64,000 nucleotides of DNA from Alkaliphilus metalliredigens QYMF (GTDB lineage Bacteria > Bacillota > Clostridia > Peptostreptococcales > Natronincolaceae). The DNA lies in contig NC_009633.1 in the NCBI RefSeq assembly GCF_000016985.1, positions 1,674,001 through 1,738,000 on the forward strand. Direction: 5' to 3'. Within the stretch, counting starts at the first letter, position 1; each line of letters opens with the position of its first letter. Made by a program: the position numbers and the translations under genes. The notes under the pieces were generated by a model. That model was not told the DNA's origin. It did no database searches and saw only the letters and a program-made list of their open reading frames with translations. Shown here piece by piece: positions 52,307 to 62,024 of the stretch.

Positions 52307-52396
52307 ATGAAGACCGCAGAACTTTTTTGGAAAATTTTCGAAATGACGGGCTCGGTGACGGCCTATCTGATGTATAAAGAGTTAGTGATGAATTAG
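52307..52396 (+). CDS. yqzL: YqzL-family small protein
   Basis: A 29-residue protein starts at ATG 52307 after AAAGGAGTG and reads MKTAELFWKIFEMTGSVTAY then LMYKELVMN. It matches the short YqzL family of Firmicutes, whose function is unknown. It lies between the promoter and the pheS T-box, so both share one transcript start. It is too short to be found by usual length filters. Confidence 0.85.
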   Translation: MKTAELFWKIFEMTGSVTAYLMYKELVMN

Positions 52397-52399
52397 ATG

Positions 52400-52645
52400 A
52401 AAAAGCGAAGAAAGAGAAAAGTATGCTATAGACTGTTTTAAAGAGAGCAAGTGCCTAAGGCTGAGAGTACTTGTAGATAAGTGTAGCAGAAGTTCCCTCT
52501 GGAGCTGTAGGCTGAAAAAAAGCAGTAAGTCTTACCGAGTGGGCTCGTTAGCGCCTTTAAGTGATAGGCTTACTTTAGGTGCCTATTATGAGGGTGGTAC
52601 CGCGGAGCAAGCCTTCGTCCCTTTTGGGATGAGGGTTTTTTTGTA
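52400..52645 (+). promoter_or_regulatory. T-box riboswitch upstream of pheST
   Basis: The T-box GAGGGTGGTACCGCGGAG is at about 52590-52607. The terminator CTTCGTCCC, TTTT loop, GGGATGAGG is followed by a T-run at about 52634-52642. The specifier is probably TTC at 52493-52495 (in GAAGTTCCCTCTGGAGCTG), a phenylalanine codon. Uncharged tRNA-Phe would allow read-through into pheST. Confidence 0.9.
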
Positions 52646-52650
52646 TTTTT

Positions 52651-52727
52651 AAGCACTTGAAATTTTCAACAAAGAGGAGTTGAAAATTGAGTGCGCCATG
52701 AGTCGATGCGATAGCATCAGACGAATT
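52651..52727 (-). repeat. 80-bp intergenic repeat, copy C (inverted)
   Basis: On the minus strand it starts AATTCGTCTGATGCTATCG and contains the hairpin GCACTCAATTTTCAAC, loop, GTTGAAAATTTCAAGTGC. It is the same family as the copies at 42711-42870. The tail of a further copy (to 52746) lies next to it. Confidence 0.85.
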
Positions 52728-52746
52728 TTAAGCACTTGAAATTTCA
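52728..52746 (-). repeat. partial copy of the 80-bp repeat
   Basis: On the minus strand it reads CTGAAATTTCAAGTGCTTA, the end of a neighbouring repeat unit, in tandem with copy C. Confidence 0.6.
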
Positions 52747-52780
52747 GTTATCTACTTAATTTGACGAGAGGAGTTTAGAC

Positions 52781-53800
52781 ATGGAAGCAAAACTAAAGCA
52801 ATTAGAAGAAAAGGCAAAACAAGATATCCAAGCATCAACATCTACAGATTCTCTAGAAAAAGTAAGGGTAAAATACTTAGGTAAAAAAGGAGAACTGACA
52901 GAGGTTTTAAGAGGAATGGGTAGCTTGAGCAAAGAGGAACGTCCTTTAGTTGGGAAGATTGCCAATCTTGTTAGAGAGCAGATTGAAGAAGCACTAGAGC
53001 TGGCAAAGGGAGCCGTAAAAGATAAAGAATTAGAGTCTAAGCTAAAAATGGAATCTTTAGATGTCACCATGCCAGGAAAAACAAGAGAAATTGGAAAAAG
53101 ACATCCATTGATCCAGGCTATGGATGAACTGAAGAGCATTTTCATTGGTATGGGATTTAAAGTAGCTGAGGGACCGGAAGTGGAAACGGTACATTATAAC
53201 TTTGATGCCCTAAATGCAGCACCAAATCATCCATCAAGGGATATGAGTGATACATTCTACATTAATGACCATATAATTTTAAGAACACAGACTTCTCCTG
53301 TTCAAGTTAGAACCATGGAACTGCAGAAGCCACCCATTCGAATCATTTCTCCAGGTCGGTGCTTTCGAAATGATACACCTGATGCAACCCATACACCGAT
53401 GTTTCATCAGTTAGAGGGATTAGTAGTAGACAAAGGAATTACATTAGGAGACCTAAAGGGAACCCTAGAAGTCTTTATCAAACAGTTTTTTGGAAACGAT
53501 ACGAAAGTGAAGTTTAGACCACATCATTTCCCATTCACAGAGCCTAGCGCCGAAGTTGATGTGACATGCTTCAAATGTGCTGGTCATGGATGTAGCATGT
53601 GTAAAGGCGAGGGGTGGATCGAATTATTAGGTGCAGGAATGGTCCATCCAAATGTATTAAGAAATTGTGGGATTGATCCAGAGATATACAGTGGATTTGC
53701 CTTTGGAATGGGAATTGATCGATTGACGATGGCAAAATATGAAATTGATGATATTCGTCTATTATTTGAGAATGATATGCGTTTTATCAATCAATTTTAA
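52781..53800 (+). CDS. pheS: phenylalanyl-tRNA synthetase alpha subunit
   Basis: The 339-residue subunit has an N-terminal coiled coil (about 1-85) that grips tRNA and a class II catalytic core: [37 protein letters not shown], the motif-2 [20 protein letters not shown], and [11 protein letters not shown] (motif 3). ATG 52781 follows CGAGAGGAG. It forms an alpha2-beta2 enzyme with PheT, encoded 23 bp downstream, and is controlled by the T-box. Confidence 0.98.
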   Translation: MEAKLKQLEEKAKQDIQASTSTDSLEKVRVKYLGKKGELTEVLRGMGSLSKEERPLVGKIANLVREQIEEALELAKGAVKDKELESKLKMESLDVTMPGKTREIGKRHPLIQAMDELKSIFIGMGFKVAEGPEVETVHYNFDALNAAPNHPSRDMSDTFYINDHIILRTQTSPVQVRTMELQKPPIRIISPGRCFRNDTPDATHTPMFHQLEGLVVDKGITLGDLKGTLEVFIKQFFGNDTKVKFRPHHFPFTEPSAEVDVTCFKCAGHGCSMCKGEGWIELLGAGMVHPNVLRNCGIDPEIYSGFAFGMGIDRLTMAKYEIDDIRLLFENDMRFINQF

Positions 53801-53823
53801 TCAGATGTCAGGAGGGTATAAAA

Positions 53824-56217
53824 ATGAATGTTTCAATTAATTGGCTAAAAGAGTATGTGAAAATAGATGAATCAATTAAAGTCTTTGCTGATCAAATGAC
53901 GATGTCAGGATCAAAGGTAGAGATGGTGGAAGAGGTTGCAAAGGATATGAAGGGGATTGTTGTGGGACATATTGAAAAGATCCTACCCCATCCAAATGCC
54001 GACAAACTTGTGATTGTAAAGGTCAATATTGGAGACGAAATGCTGCAAATTGTCACAGGTGCCACCAATATTAACGAAGGAGACTATGTTCCTGTGGCCG
54101 TGCATGGAGCCCAGTTGGCAGGAGATCTGAAGATTAAAAAAGGAAAGCTTCGTGGAGAGGTTTCCGAGGGGATGCTATGTTCTCTTGATGAGCTTGGCTT
54201 TGGGAAGTCTGTTATCCCTGAAGAGGTGAAGGACGGCATTTGGATTTTAGACCAGGCCTATCCACTAGGATCAGATGCATTGGAAGTACTAAGCTTAACA
54301 GATCAGGTTGCAGAATTTGAAATCACTTCCAATCGTCCAGACTGCTTGAGCATGATGGGAATGGCAAGGGAAGCCGCTGCCACATTTAGAAAAGAATTAA
54401 ACTATCCAAATATCAACTTGACAGAAACAAAAGAAAAAAGCGGGGATTATGTTCAAGTGAAGATTGAAAATAACGAAAAATGTCCACGATATTTGGCAAG
54501 GGTGATCAAAAATGTTAAGATAGGGCCTTCACCAATTTGGTTACAATTAAAGTTAATGAAGTCTGGGGTCAGACCCATTAATAATATTGTGGATGTCACC
54601 AATTATGTGATGCTTGAATATGGGCAACCACTACATGCATTTGACATAGATGCCGTAGCTGGAGATGAAATCATCATTCGAAATGCCACTTCAGGGGAGG
54701 AAATGAAAACATTAGACGGTGTTCAAAGAAAACTAAATGAATCCATGCTGATGATCACTGATAAAGAAAAGCTCTTAGCCATTGCCGGTGTCATGGGTGG
54801 AGAAGAATCAGAGATCACCCCTAAAACCACAACGGTATTACTGGAGTCTGCAAATTTCGAGGCCGATGGGATCCGAAAGACTTCTAAGACTTTAGGATTA
54901 AGAACTGAAGCATCCTCTAAATATGAAAAAGGACTGGATCCTAATCTAGTTCAAATAGCAGCAGAGCGGGCTTGTCAATTGATTGCAGAGCTTGGTGCAG
55001 GAGAAATATTAATGGGTGCTGTAGATGTTTATATCACGCCCAAGGGCAACCGTCAGCTGAATGTTTCCGTAGAGAAAATTAATGGACTATTAGGAACCCA
55101 GGTGAGCCCTGAAGAGATGATAGCGCTATTAAAGCCTTTGGAAATAAAGGCTGAAAATATGAATGGACGTCTTGAATTGACAATTCCAACATTTAGAGAT
55201 GATTTAGTTGAAGAGGCAGACATCGCTGAAGAAATCGCTCGAATGTATGGATATGATAAAATTATATCTACCATGGCAAAGGGAAACATTGTGGCTGGGG
55301 GCAAAACCAATGGACAAAAAATTGAGGATTTTACAAAAGACATATTAAATGCCATGGGCTTTAATGAGATTCTGACTTTCTCATTTGTGAGTCCAAAGAG
55401 TGTGGATAAAATCGAACTCAGGGAAGATAGTCTTAAGCGACGTTTTGTGAAACTGCTCAATCCATTAGGAGATGAAACCAGTGTCATGAGAACCACATTG
55501 CTTCCCAACATGTTAGAGGTCTTATCTAGAAATATCAATCGTAATGTAAAGTTTGTCCGGGCCTTTGAAATGGGGAACATCTTTTTACCAAAGGATGAAG
55601 CCTTAGAAATCTTGCCTTCGGAGATACCTAACTTAGTGATGGGGATGTATGGAGAAGAAGACTTCTTTACTTTAAAGGGAGCCATTGAAGCATTACTTGA
55701 GCAACTTGGTATAGAGGACATTCAAGTAGAAGTGGAAAATTATCATCCAACCTTCCACCCAGGAAGATGTGCCAGCATCCTAGTGGGTCAGCATACAATT
55801 GGTACCTTCGGTGAGATTCATCCTAAGGTATTAGAAAACTATGACATAGATGAACGATGCTATTGTGCAGAGATAGACTTTAGCGTGCTATTAGAATTAA
55901 GTCGTATGGAACGTTTATATGAGCCATTACCGAAATATCCTGCCATTACCAGGGATTTTGCTGTGGTGCTTAAAAATGACATCACAGTGAAACAAATAGA
56001 GGGTATTATTAAAGATAATGGTGGCAATATTCTAGAAAGCTTTACGTTATTTGATATTTATCAAGGAAGTCAAATTCCCGAAGGACATAAAAGTGTTGCC
56101 TATTCCATTACCTACCGAGATAAAGAACGGACCTTGACCGATGATGATGTGAATATCCTACACGATCAAATCCTAACCCAGATCCGTGAAAAACTAGAAG
56201 GAATCTTAAGAGACTAA
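53824..56217 (+). CDS. pheT: phenylalanyl-tRNA synthetase beta subunit
   Basis: The 797-residue subunit carries the tRNA-binding OB domain (about 40-150, HPNADKLVIVKVNIG), the B3/B4 editing domain that removes mischarged tyrosine (about 205-380), the B5 domain (about 400-475), the catalytic-like core, and the C-terminal FDX-ACB anticodon-binding domain (about 705-797, YPAITRDFAVVLK). Length is normal. ATG 53824 follows CAGGAGGG. Confidence 0.98.
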   Translation: MNVSINWLKEYVKIDESIKVFADQMTMSGSKVEMVEEVAKDMKGIVVGHIEKILPHPNADKLVIVKVNIGDEMLQIVTGATNINEGDYVPVAVHGAQLAGDLKIKKGKLRGEVSEGMLCSLDELGFGKSVIPEEVKDGIWILDQAYPLGSDALEVLSLTDQVAEFEITSNRPDCLSMMGMAREAAATFRKELNYPNINLTETKEKSGDYVQVKIENNEKCPRYLARVIKNVKIGPSPIWLQLKLMKSGVRPINNIVDVTNYVMLEYGQPLHAFDIDAVAGDEIIIRNATSGEEMKTLDGVQRKLNESMLMITDKEKLLAIAGVMGGEESEITPKTTTVLLESANFEADGIRKTSKTLGLRTEASSKYEKGLDPNLVQIAAERACQLIAELGAGEILMGAVDVYITPKGNRQLNVSVEKINGLLGTQVSPEEMIALLKPLEIKAENMNGRLELTIPTFRDDLVEEADIAEEIARMYGYDKIISTMAKGNIVAGGKTNGQKIEDFTKDILNAMGFNEILTFSFVSPKSVDKIELREDSLKRRFVKLLNPLGDETSVMRTTLLPNMLEVLSRNINRNVKFVRAFEMGNIFLPKDEALEILPSEIPNLVMGMYGEEDFFTLKGAIEALLEQLGIEDIQVEVENYHPTFHPGRCASILVGQHTIGTFGEIHPKVLENYDIDERCYCAEIDFSVLLELSRMERLYEPLPKYPAITRDFAVVLKNDITVKQIEGIIKDNGGNILESFTLFDIYQGSQIPEGHKSVAYSITYRDKERTLTDDDVNILHDQILTQIREKLEGILRD

Positions 56218-56323
56218 AAAATATCCATTTATACACATATTTAAAAAAGAAGGAAAATTACTTTTTATACAGAACTATATAGTAGTAAGCGGAATACGCC
56301 ATTTAAAGGGGCTGATTATATTT

Positions 56324-56893
56324 ATGGAAAAAAAGAATAAGGTAGTTGTTAAGATAAAGGGACAGGAATATCCAATTCTTGGAGAAGAGCCAAAGGAATA
56401 CCTATTGCGGGTGGGTAATTTTGTAGACGAGAGAATGGAAGAAATTGCAAAGGCTAACTCAAAGTTAAGTACTTCTATGGCTGCTGTCCTAACATCCATT
56501 AATATTGCAGATCAGTTCTTAAAGCTCAAGATGGAAGTGGATACGGTAGAAAAAGAATATGTAGGTCCATTAAAGGATTTAGACAATATAAAAGGTCAAC
56601 TGACATCAGCGCTAGAGCAAGTAGAGGAGCGCAAAGCCTACTGCAATGTATTAGAAGAAAAAGTAGACTCCTTGACCCAAAGTCATAAATCATATGATGA
56701 AGAGAATAAATCTATGAAAGAAAAACTCACCCAAAAAGAGACGGATTTGGCTAAAACCCAGGAGATTATCAATGGTCTCCAAAATAAATTATTTGAAAAC
56801 CAGATTAAATTGGTACAAGCCCGCAAAGAGTTGGATGAAGTGATCCAAAAAGGTGACTACCAAAAAACAAAAGATAACAAGAGGGAAAGCTGA
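56324..56893 (+). CDS. zapA: cell-division protein ZapA with a long coiled coil
   Basis: ZapA binds and bundles FtsZ. Residues 1-90 match ZapA (NKVVVKIKGQEYPILGEEPK, VGNFVDERMEEIAKANSKLS, then ISTSMAAVLTSINIADQFLK-like text). Residues about 95-185 form a coiled coil. The usual ZapA is about 90-110 residues; clostridial versions with this tail exist. ATG 56324 is used; the ribosome site is weak (GGGGCTGAT). It follows pheT by 106 bp, the standard Firmicute order. Confidence 0.88.
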   Translation: MEKKNKVVVKIKGQEYPILGEEPKEYLLRVGNFVDERMEEIAKANSKLSTSMAAVLTSINIADQFLKLKMEVDTVEKEYVGPLKDLDNIKGQLTSALEQVEERKAYCNVLEEKVDSLTQSHKSYDEENKSMKEKLTQKETDLAKTQEIINGLQNKLFENQIKLVQARKELDEVIQKGDYQKTKDNKRES

Positions 56894-57020
56894 ATATTAA
56901 ATCAGCAAACATGTACCTTTGAAAATATCATAAGTAAGAAAAGAAGAGTAGTGATATAATAATATGACTACTCTTTCTATTGAGTAAAATCATTAAATTT
57001 TGATTAGGAGTTGTTGAGAA

Positions 57021-59444
57021 GTGAGAAGAGAAATTGAACTACTGGCTCCGGCAGGTAGTTTTGAAGCATTACGAGCAGCAGTTCAAAATGGCGCCAATGC
57101 CATCTATTTAGGTGGTGCAGAGTTCAGTGCAAGGGCCTATGCCTCAAACTTTGACCGAGAGCAATTAGAGGAAGCTGTTGATTATGCTCATATGAGAGGT
57201 GTTAAAATTTATGTGACGGTGAACACCTTAATCAAAGATAGAGAAATGGAAGGCCTACTAGGGTATATTACCTTCTTATATCAGATCGATGTTGATGCAA
57301 TTATTGTACAAGATCTTGGCCTGGTTAAAATTCTCAGAGAAACACTGCCAGAATTTGAAGTCCATTGTAGTACACAAATGACTCTACATAATAGTGAAGG
57401 CGTGAAATTGCTTAAGAACATGGGTATGAGTCGTGTTGTCTTAGCTAGGGAGCTCTCCTTAGAAGAAATTAAGACAATTTATCAAACAACAGAAATGGAG
57501 CTAGAGGTGTTTGTACATGGGGCTCTATGTGTCAGCTATTCAGGGCAATGTTTAATGAGTAGCTTGATCGGAGGTCGTAGTGGTAATCGTGGACGTTGTG
57601 CTCAGCCATGCCGCAGAATGTATGAATTATATGATTTGGAAAAGGGAGAACCTGTCCAACCCATAGACTCCCAAGCATTTCATATGAGCATGCGGGATCT
57701 AAATACATTTGATCATATTCATCAATTGATTGATAGTGGTGTCACCTCCTTTAAAATAGAAGGAAGAATGAAAAAGCCTCAATATGTGGCTTCAATTGTA
57801 GGATCCTATCGACAAGCCATAGATCATTATTTAGAGCACAATCAAGCTTTTAAGGATGAAGAATTGCAATGGGAAATGGAACAAATGTTTAATCGGAAGT
57901 TTACCAAAGGCTACCTATTTAACAGCCAAAAGACTGAAGTGATAAATATCCAGAAGCCTAATAATAGAGGCGTTTCATTGGGAGAAGTAATGGATTATCA
58001 TACAAAGACAAAAAAAATGAAAATAAAATTATTAAGAGATATAGAACCTGGAGATGGAATCGAAGTATGGGGACAAAAGAAAGAAGAAATCGGCGGTTCT
58101 GTTAAAATTCAGGGAAGTAAGGGACAAGTTGTGGAAATTGAGATGAGAGGTAATATCCAGCCAGGAGATGAAGTTTACAAAACCCTAGACATCAGCTTAA
58201 ATAAAGAGCTTGAAAAAACCTATCATCGACAAGTTGAAAACAGGAAAATTAATATTAGAGCAGAAATTAAAGTTGAACTAGGGAATCCATGTGAATTATC
58301 ATTGTGGGATGACAGGGGAAATACAGCCTTTGTAAAAAGTGACTTTATTGTAGAGGCTGCTCAAAAGGTCGCTGTAGATAAAGAGAAGATCGTCAAAAAT
58401 GTAAGCAAGCTTGGCGATACCCCCTATCATTTGGAAAATGTCCAGGTTACCTTAGACCCCAATGTATCGGTACCACTGTCTGTGATTAATGACATAAGAA
58501 GAAAAGCAATTGAAATCATAAATGCCCAAAGGAATGTAGGCTACAAAGGAAGACCGGATGTCATTCCCCATTTACCCATGCTCAATGACATCATAGAGGA
58601 TAAGTATAGTCACGCCAGTAGAAGAAAGGGTCTTGTTGTAAAATGTGACTCTATTATGCACCTTAGAGAGGTAGTCACAAAGGATGTACATCGGGTTTAC
58701 TACGGGGATTTTAAAACACTACAGGTTGCCATAGATCTTTGTCATGGGAAAAAAATAGAAATATACTTTAAGAGCCCTTCCATTATTAAAGATCAAGAAA
58801 TGACTCATCTTGTTGAAGGTTTATCGAAGCTGAAAATTGATGGCGTGTTGGCAGGAGACCTAGGCATGCTCAATGTGAGTATTCAAAATCTTAAAATACC
58901 TACCATTGCAGATTATTCCCTAAATATCTTCAATAGCTATACAGCACAATTGATGGCAGATATGGGCGCAAAGGGAATGACACCATCATTGGAACTGACA
59001 CTGAGGGAAATGAAAGGACTCAAGAGTATAAAAGGATTAGATACTGAGGCTGTATCCTATGGGAAGCTTCCCATCATGACAATGGAATATTGTCCCTTGG
59101 TTCAGGTGGAAAAGTGCGATCAACAATGTGCCCCATGTAAATATTATCAGTATGACTATCGATGGGGACTGAAGGACCATAAGGACATTATTTTTCCCTT
59201 TACTAAGGATTACTGGGGAAGAACCATTTTATTCAATGGACAAACACTTTATTTAGCCGACAAGCTCTCTGACTTTAAGGATTTGAAGGTGAAGTGGCTA
59301 AGGTTAGAATTTACTGATGAAACAAAGGAAGATGTGACTTCTACCATTACCCAATACGAAAAGGGCTTAATGGGAAAAGAGGAGCCTTTAAAGAAAAAGC
59401 AAGGCACCTTTACACGGGGACATTATTACCGTGGGGTTGAATAA
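57021..59444 (+). CDS. U32-family peptidase / RNA-modification protein
   Basis: The 807-residue protein begins LLAPAGSFEALRAAVQNGAN then AIYLGG, and has the U32 signature EVFVHGALCVSYSGQC (about 165) with several conserved cysteines, including the late EYCPLVQVEKCDQQCAPCKY, likely an Fe-S site. The central DUF3656 (about 385-500) is present. Long U32 proteins act in 23S rRNA C2501 hydroxylation (RlhA) in enteric bacteria; the activity here is uncertain. GTG 57021 follows TAGGAGTTG. A terminator follows. Confidence 0.9.
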   Translation: MRREIELLAPAGSFEALRAAVQNGANAIYLGGAEFSARAYASNFDREQLEEAVDYAHMRGVKIYVTVNTLIKDREMEGLLGYITFLYQIDVDAIIVQDLGLVKILRETLPEFEVHCSTQMTLHNSEGVKLLKNMGMSRVVLARELSLEEIKTIYQTTEMELEVFVHGALCVSYSGQCLMSSLIGGRSGNRGRCAQPCRRMYELYDLEKGEPVQPIDSQAFHMSMRDLNTFDHIHQLIDSGVTSFKIEGRMKKPQYVASIVGSYRQAIDHYLEHNQAFKDEELQWEMEQMFNRKFTKGYLFNSQKTEVINIQKPNNRGVSLGEVMDYHTKTKKMKIKLLRDIEPGDGIEVWGQKKEEIGGSVKIQGSKGQVVEIEMRGNIQPGDEVYKTLDISLNKELEKTYHRQVENRKINIRAEIKVELGNPCELSLWDDRGNTAFVKSDFIVEAAQKVAVDKEKIVKNVSKLGDTPYHLENVQVTLDPNVSVPLSVINDIRRKAIEIINAQRNVGYKGRPDVIPHLPMLNDIIEDKYSHASRRKGLVVKCDSIMHLREVVTKDVHRVYYGDFKTLQVAIDLCHGKKIEIYFKSPSIIKDQEMTHLVEGLSKLKIDGVLAGDLGMLNVSIQNLKIPTIADYSLNIFNSYTAQLMADMGAKGMTPSLELTLREMKGLKSIKGLDTEAVSYGKLPIMTMEYCPLVQVEKCDQQCAPCKYYQYDYRWGLKDHKDIIFPFTKDYWGRTILFNGQTLYLADKLSDFKDLKVKWLRLEFTDETKEDVTSTITQYEKGLMGKEEPLKKKQGTFTRGHYYRGVE

Positions 59445-59458
59445 ATAGTAAGATAACC

Positions 59459-59490
59459 AAAACCTCTGATCCCTTGATCGGAGGTTTTGT
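59459..59490 (+). terminator. terminator after the U32 gene
   Basis: AAAACCTCTGATC, a CCTT loop, GATCGGAGGTTTT. Confidence 0.85.
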
Positions 59491-59580
59491 ATTTAAACGG
59501 AAGCATCAGAGGAATTATATGTTATGGAAAGTACATTACAAGCATAAACTCATATAAAGGGTAGAGGGCAGGTGATGACC

Positions 59581-60105
59581 ATGGACAAAACAGATGAGTT
59601 TTACACAGCCAGGGGATATGAAATGAGTAGAAAGCAACATAGGTTGACAGCTAGTATGGAGGATTACATCGAGATGATTTATCGGCTGAGTGTGAAAAGT
59701 GGCTACACCCGAGTCAATGACTTAGCAGAAAAGCTTAATGTACAGCCTCCCTCTGTCACAAAAATGATGCAAAAACTTCATGAAAAGGGATTGCTGGACT
59801 ATCAAAAGTATGGAATGATCCACTTAACATCTGAGGGTATACGGCTAGGGAAGTACTTTCTAGAAAGACATAATATTGTAAAAGAGTTTTTGGCAATATT
59901 AGGGGCTAATGATAATTTACAAAAGGATGTGGAAGGAATAGAGCATTTTCTAAGCTGGAGTAATTATCAAATTTTAGCAGCCTTTCTTCAGTATCTAAAA
60001 GAGAATCAGGATTTTATTGAAAACTTTGCTCAATACAGAAATCGGTGGCTAGCAGAGGAAGTTAAAAAAGAGTTGCATACACAAAACAAATATTTTGAAA
60101 AATAG
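59581..60105 (+). CDS. mntR: manganese-dependent transcriptional regulator MntR (DtxR family)
   Basis: The 174-residue protein has an N-terminal winged helix (LTASMEDYIEMIYRLSVKSG, VNDLAEKLNVQPPSVTKMMQ) and a C-terminal dimer and metal-binding half with HNIVKEFLAILG and EHFLSW. It resembles MntR/DtxR repressors that sense manganese. Start is ATG 59581; an ATG 59575 and a GTG 59572 are also in frame, with AGGGCAGG upstream. It precedes a metal ABC transporter, probably its target. Confidence 0.9.
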   Translation: MDKTDEFYTARGYEMSRKQHRLTASMEDYIEMIYRLSVKSGYTRVNDLAEKLNVQPPSVTKMMQKLHEKGLLDYQKYGMIHLTSEGIRLGKYFLERHNIVKEFLAILGANDNLQKDVEGIEHFLSWSNYQILAAFLQYLKENQDFIENFAQYRNRWLAEEVKKELHTQNKYFEK

Positions 60106-60132
60106 TGGATGAATTAATAGAATTTGATACAT

Positions 60133-60163
60133 AGAGAGCTTCTTAGGAGGCTCTCTTTTTTTT
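60133..60163 (+). terminator. terminator after mntR
   Basis: AGAGAGC and GCTCTCT stem with a 10-base loop, then a T-run. Confidence 0.8.
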
Positions 60164-60213
60164 GGTACAGGCACAAAAAAGATGTATTTCAATATAGTAC
60201 TATTAGATGCCAG

Positions 60214-60229
60214 GTTAGCCGCAGGCAAC
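60214..60229 (+). promoter_or_regulatory. candidate MntR-type operator
   Basis: GTTAGCC and GGCAAC flank GCA, an imperfect dyad lacking one base, similar to DtxR/MntR boxes. It lies 92 bp upstream of the transporter genes. This is a guess from pattern only. Confidence 0.35.
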
Positions 60230-60320
60230 TTTATTATAGATTGCTATACATGTGTTAAATGACTATCATGTGAAGCATTTACTTGGTGATGATTCAATTA
60301 AATATAAAGGAGGTAATTAA

Positions 60321-61082
60321 ATGGAAAAGGATTATGTAGTTCAAGTTGATAACCTAACCGTGTCCTATTATGGAAATACAGCGCTCCAAAATATATCATT
60401 TGCAGTTGAACCTAGTCAGCTAGTTGGGATTATAGGACCCAATGGTGCAGGAAAATCAACACTGATTAAAGCCATTTTAGGGCTCATGCATATAGAGAAA
60501 GGAAATGTGAAAGTGTTTAATCAGATAATCCAAAAGGTAAATAAACGAATTGCATATGTTCCCCAGCACAATGACATTGACTTGGATTTTCCTGTTTTGG
60601 TAGAAGAGGTTGTGATGATGGGAAGATATCCTCATCTCTCCTGGTGGCAGTGGCCCAGTAAGTCTGATAAACAGAGTGTAGAAAAAGCCCTAGCAGAGCT
60701 GGGGGTAGAAGATTTGAAAAAAAGACAAATTGGAGAACTGTCAGGAGGACAAAGACAGCGGGTGTTTTTAGCTAGAGCATTGGTCCAAGATGCAGAACTA
60801 TTCTTTTTAGATGAACCTTTTTCAGGAATTGATGTCATTTCAGAAAATATTATCATTAAACAATTAAGAAATTTAAAAAAGCAAGGGAAAACTATCTTTG
60901 TGGTACATCATGATTTAAGCAAAGCAGAAGCCTATTTTGATCAACTAATTTTATTAAATAAAAATCTTGTAAAATATGGGGACAGTAAGGATGTATTCAA
61001 AATGGGGCTACTTCATAAGGCTTACAATGGGAGTATTGCTATGGGCAGGAATGAAGATCAATTAATGGTGGTGAGTCAATGA
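60321..61082 (+). CDS. metal ABC transporter, ATP-binding protein
   Basis: The 253-residue ATPase drives uptake by the permease downstream. Walker A GPNGAGKST (about 39-47), the Q loop in YVPQHNDID, the signature LSGGQRQR (about 140), Walker B LFFLDEPF and the switch His (VVHHD) are all present. It belongs to the manganese/zinc/iron ABC group (MntB/ZnuC-like). ATG 60321 follows AAAGGAGG. The stop overlaps the permease start by 4 bases. Confidence 0.95.
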   Translation: MEKDYVVQVDNLTVSYYGNTALQNISFAVEPSQLVGIIGPNGAGKSTLIKAILGLMHIEKGNVKVFNQIIQKVNKRIAYVPQHNDIDLDFPVLVEEVVMMGRYPHLSWWQWPSKSDKQSVEKALAELGVEDLKKRQIGELSGGQRQRVFLARALVQDAELFFLDEPFSGIDVISENIIIKQLRNLKKQGKTIFVVHHDLSKAEAYFDQLILLNKNLVKYGDSKDVFKMGLLHKAYNGSIAMGRNEDQLMVVSQ

Positions 61083-61954
61083 TGGAAAACATTCGTTTCT
61101 TTATGGAAGCTTTGCAATCCTATCAATATCTACAAAATGCAATGATTGCAGGAGTCTTGGTGGGAGTCATATGTGGGATGATGGGGTGCTTTATCATTCT
61201 AAGGGGAATGGCACTAATGGGTGATGCTATATCCCATGCAGTACTTCCTGGAGTCGTCATTGCATATTTGCTAGGTTTTAGTTTTTTTATTGGGGCGGTC
61301 ATAACAGGTGCCATGACTGCCATAGGAATAGGATACATTACACAGCATAGTAAAATTAAGGATGATTCAGCCATTGGTATTATGTTTACCGCAGCATTTG
61401 CCCTGGGGATTGTGATGATTACAGCTCAAAAGGGAACTGATGTGCATCTGTGGCATATCCTCTTTGGCAATGTACTTGCTGTATCTAGGGTGGATCTATG
61501 GGTGATATTTACCATTGGTGTGGTGGTAATTGGAGGCCTGCTATTGTTCTATAGACAGTTCTTGCTAAGTACATTTGACCCCACAATGGCCCAGGCAATT
61601 GGATTGCCAACAAAGAAAATCCATTATCTGTTGATGCTCATGCTATCCTTAGTAACTGTGGCTGCATTAAATACAGTAGGGATTGTCTTGGTGGTAGCCA
61701 TGTTAATTACACCAGGATCTACAGCTTATCTATTAACAAATCGCTTGCCTATCATGTTGGCACTTTCAGCTTTATTTGGTGTGGTATCCTCTGTGATTGG
61801 TGTTTATTGCTCTTTTATTTATGATGTTGCCACAGGTGGTTCAATTGTTTTAGTGGCATCGATACTATTTGCCATGGCATTTCTATTTGCACCTAGACAA
61901 GGAATTGTAAGGGTATGGTGGAGAGAAAAGATAAGATATGGTGCAGTACAATAA
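61079..61954 (+). CDS. metal ABC transporter, permease
   Basis: The 291-residue membrane protein has about eight segments and matches the ABC-3 family: MGCFIILRGMALMGDAISHA then VLPGVVIAYLLG near the start, and VVAMLITPGSTAYLLT later. These are the manganese/zinc permease motifs. It overlaps the ATPase gene (ATGA) and is translationally coupled to it. Confidence 0.95.
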   Translation: MMENIRFFMEALQSYQYLQNAMIAGVLVGVICGMMGCFIILRGMALMGDAISHAVLPGVVIAYLLGFSFFIGAVITGAMTAIGIGYITQHSKIKDDSAIGIMFTAAFALGIVMITAQKGTDVHLWHILFGNVLAVSRVDLWVIFTIGVVVIGGLLLFYRQFLLSTFDPTMAQAIGLPTKKIHYLLMLMLSLVTVAALNTVGIVLVVAMLITPGSTAYLLTNRLPIMLALSALFGVVSSVIGVYCSFIYDVATGGSIVLVASILFAMAFLFAPRQGIVRVWWREKIRYGAVQ

Positions 61955-62024
61955 AAAATTAATTGTGCTTGTCAATCAATCATTTAAGGTGAGAACCTAA
62001 TAAAAATAAAAGGAGTGTTAAAAA

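Noticed and set aside
55053-55721. 222-codon minus-strand frame within pheT
   Set aside because: Long antisense frame caused by codon bias of pheT; the pheT protein is fully conserved across it.
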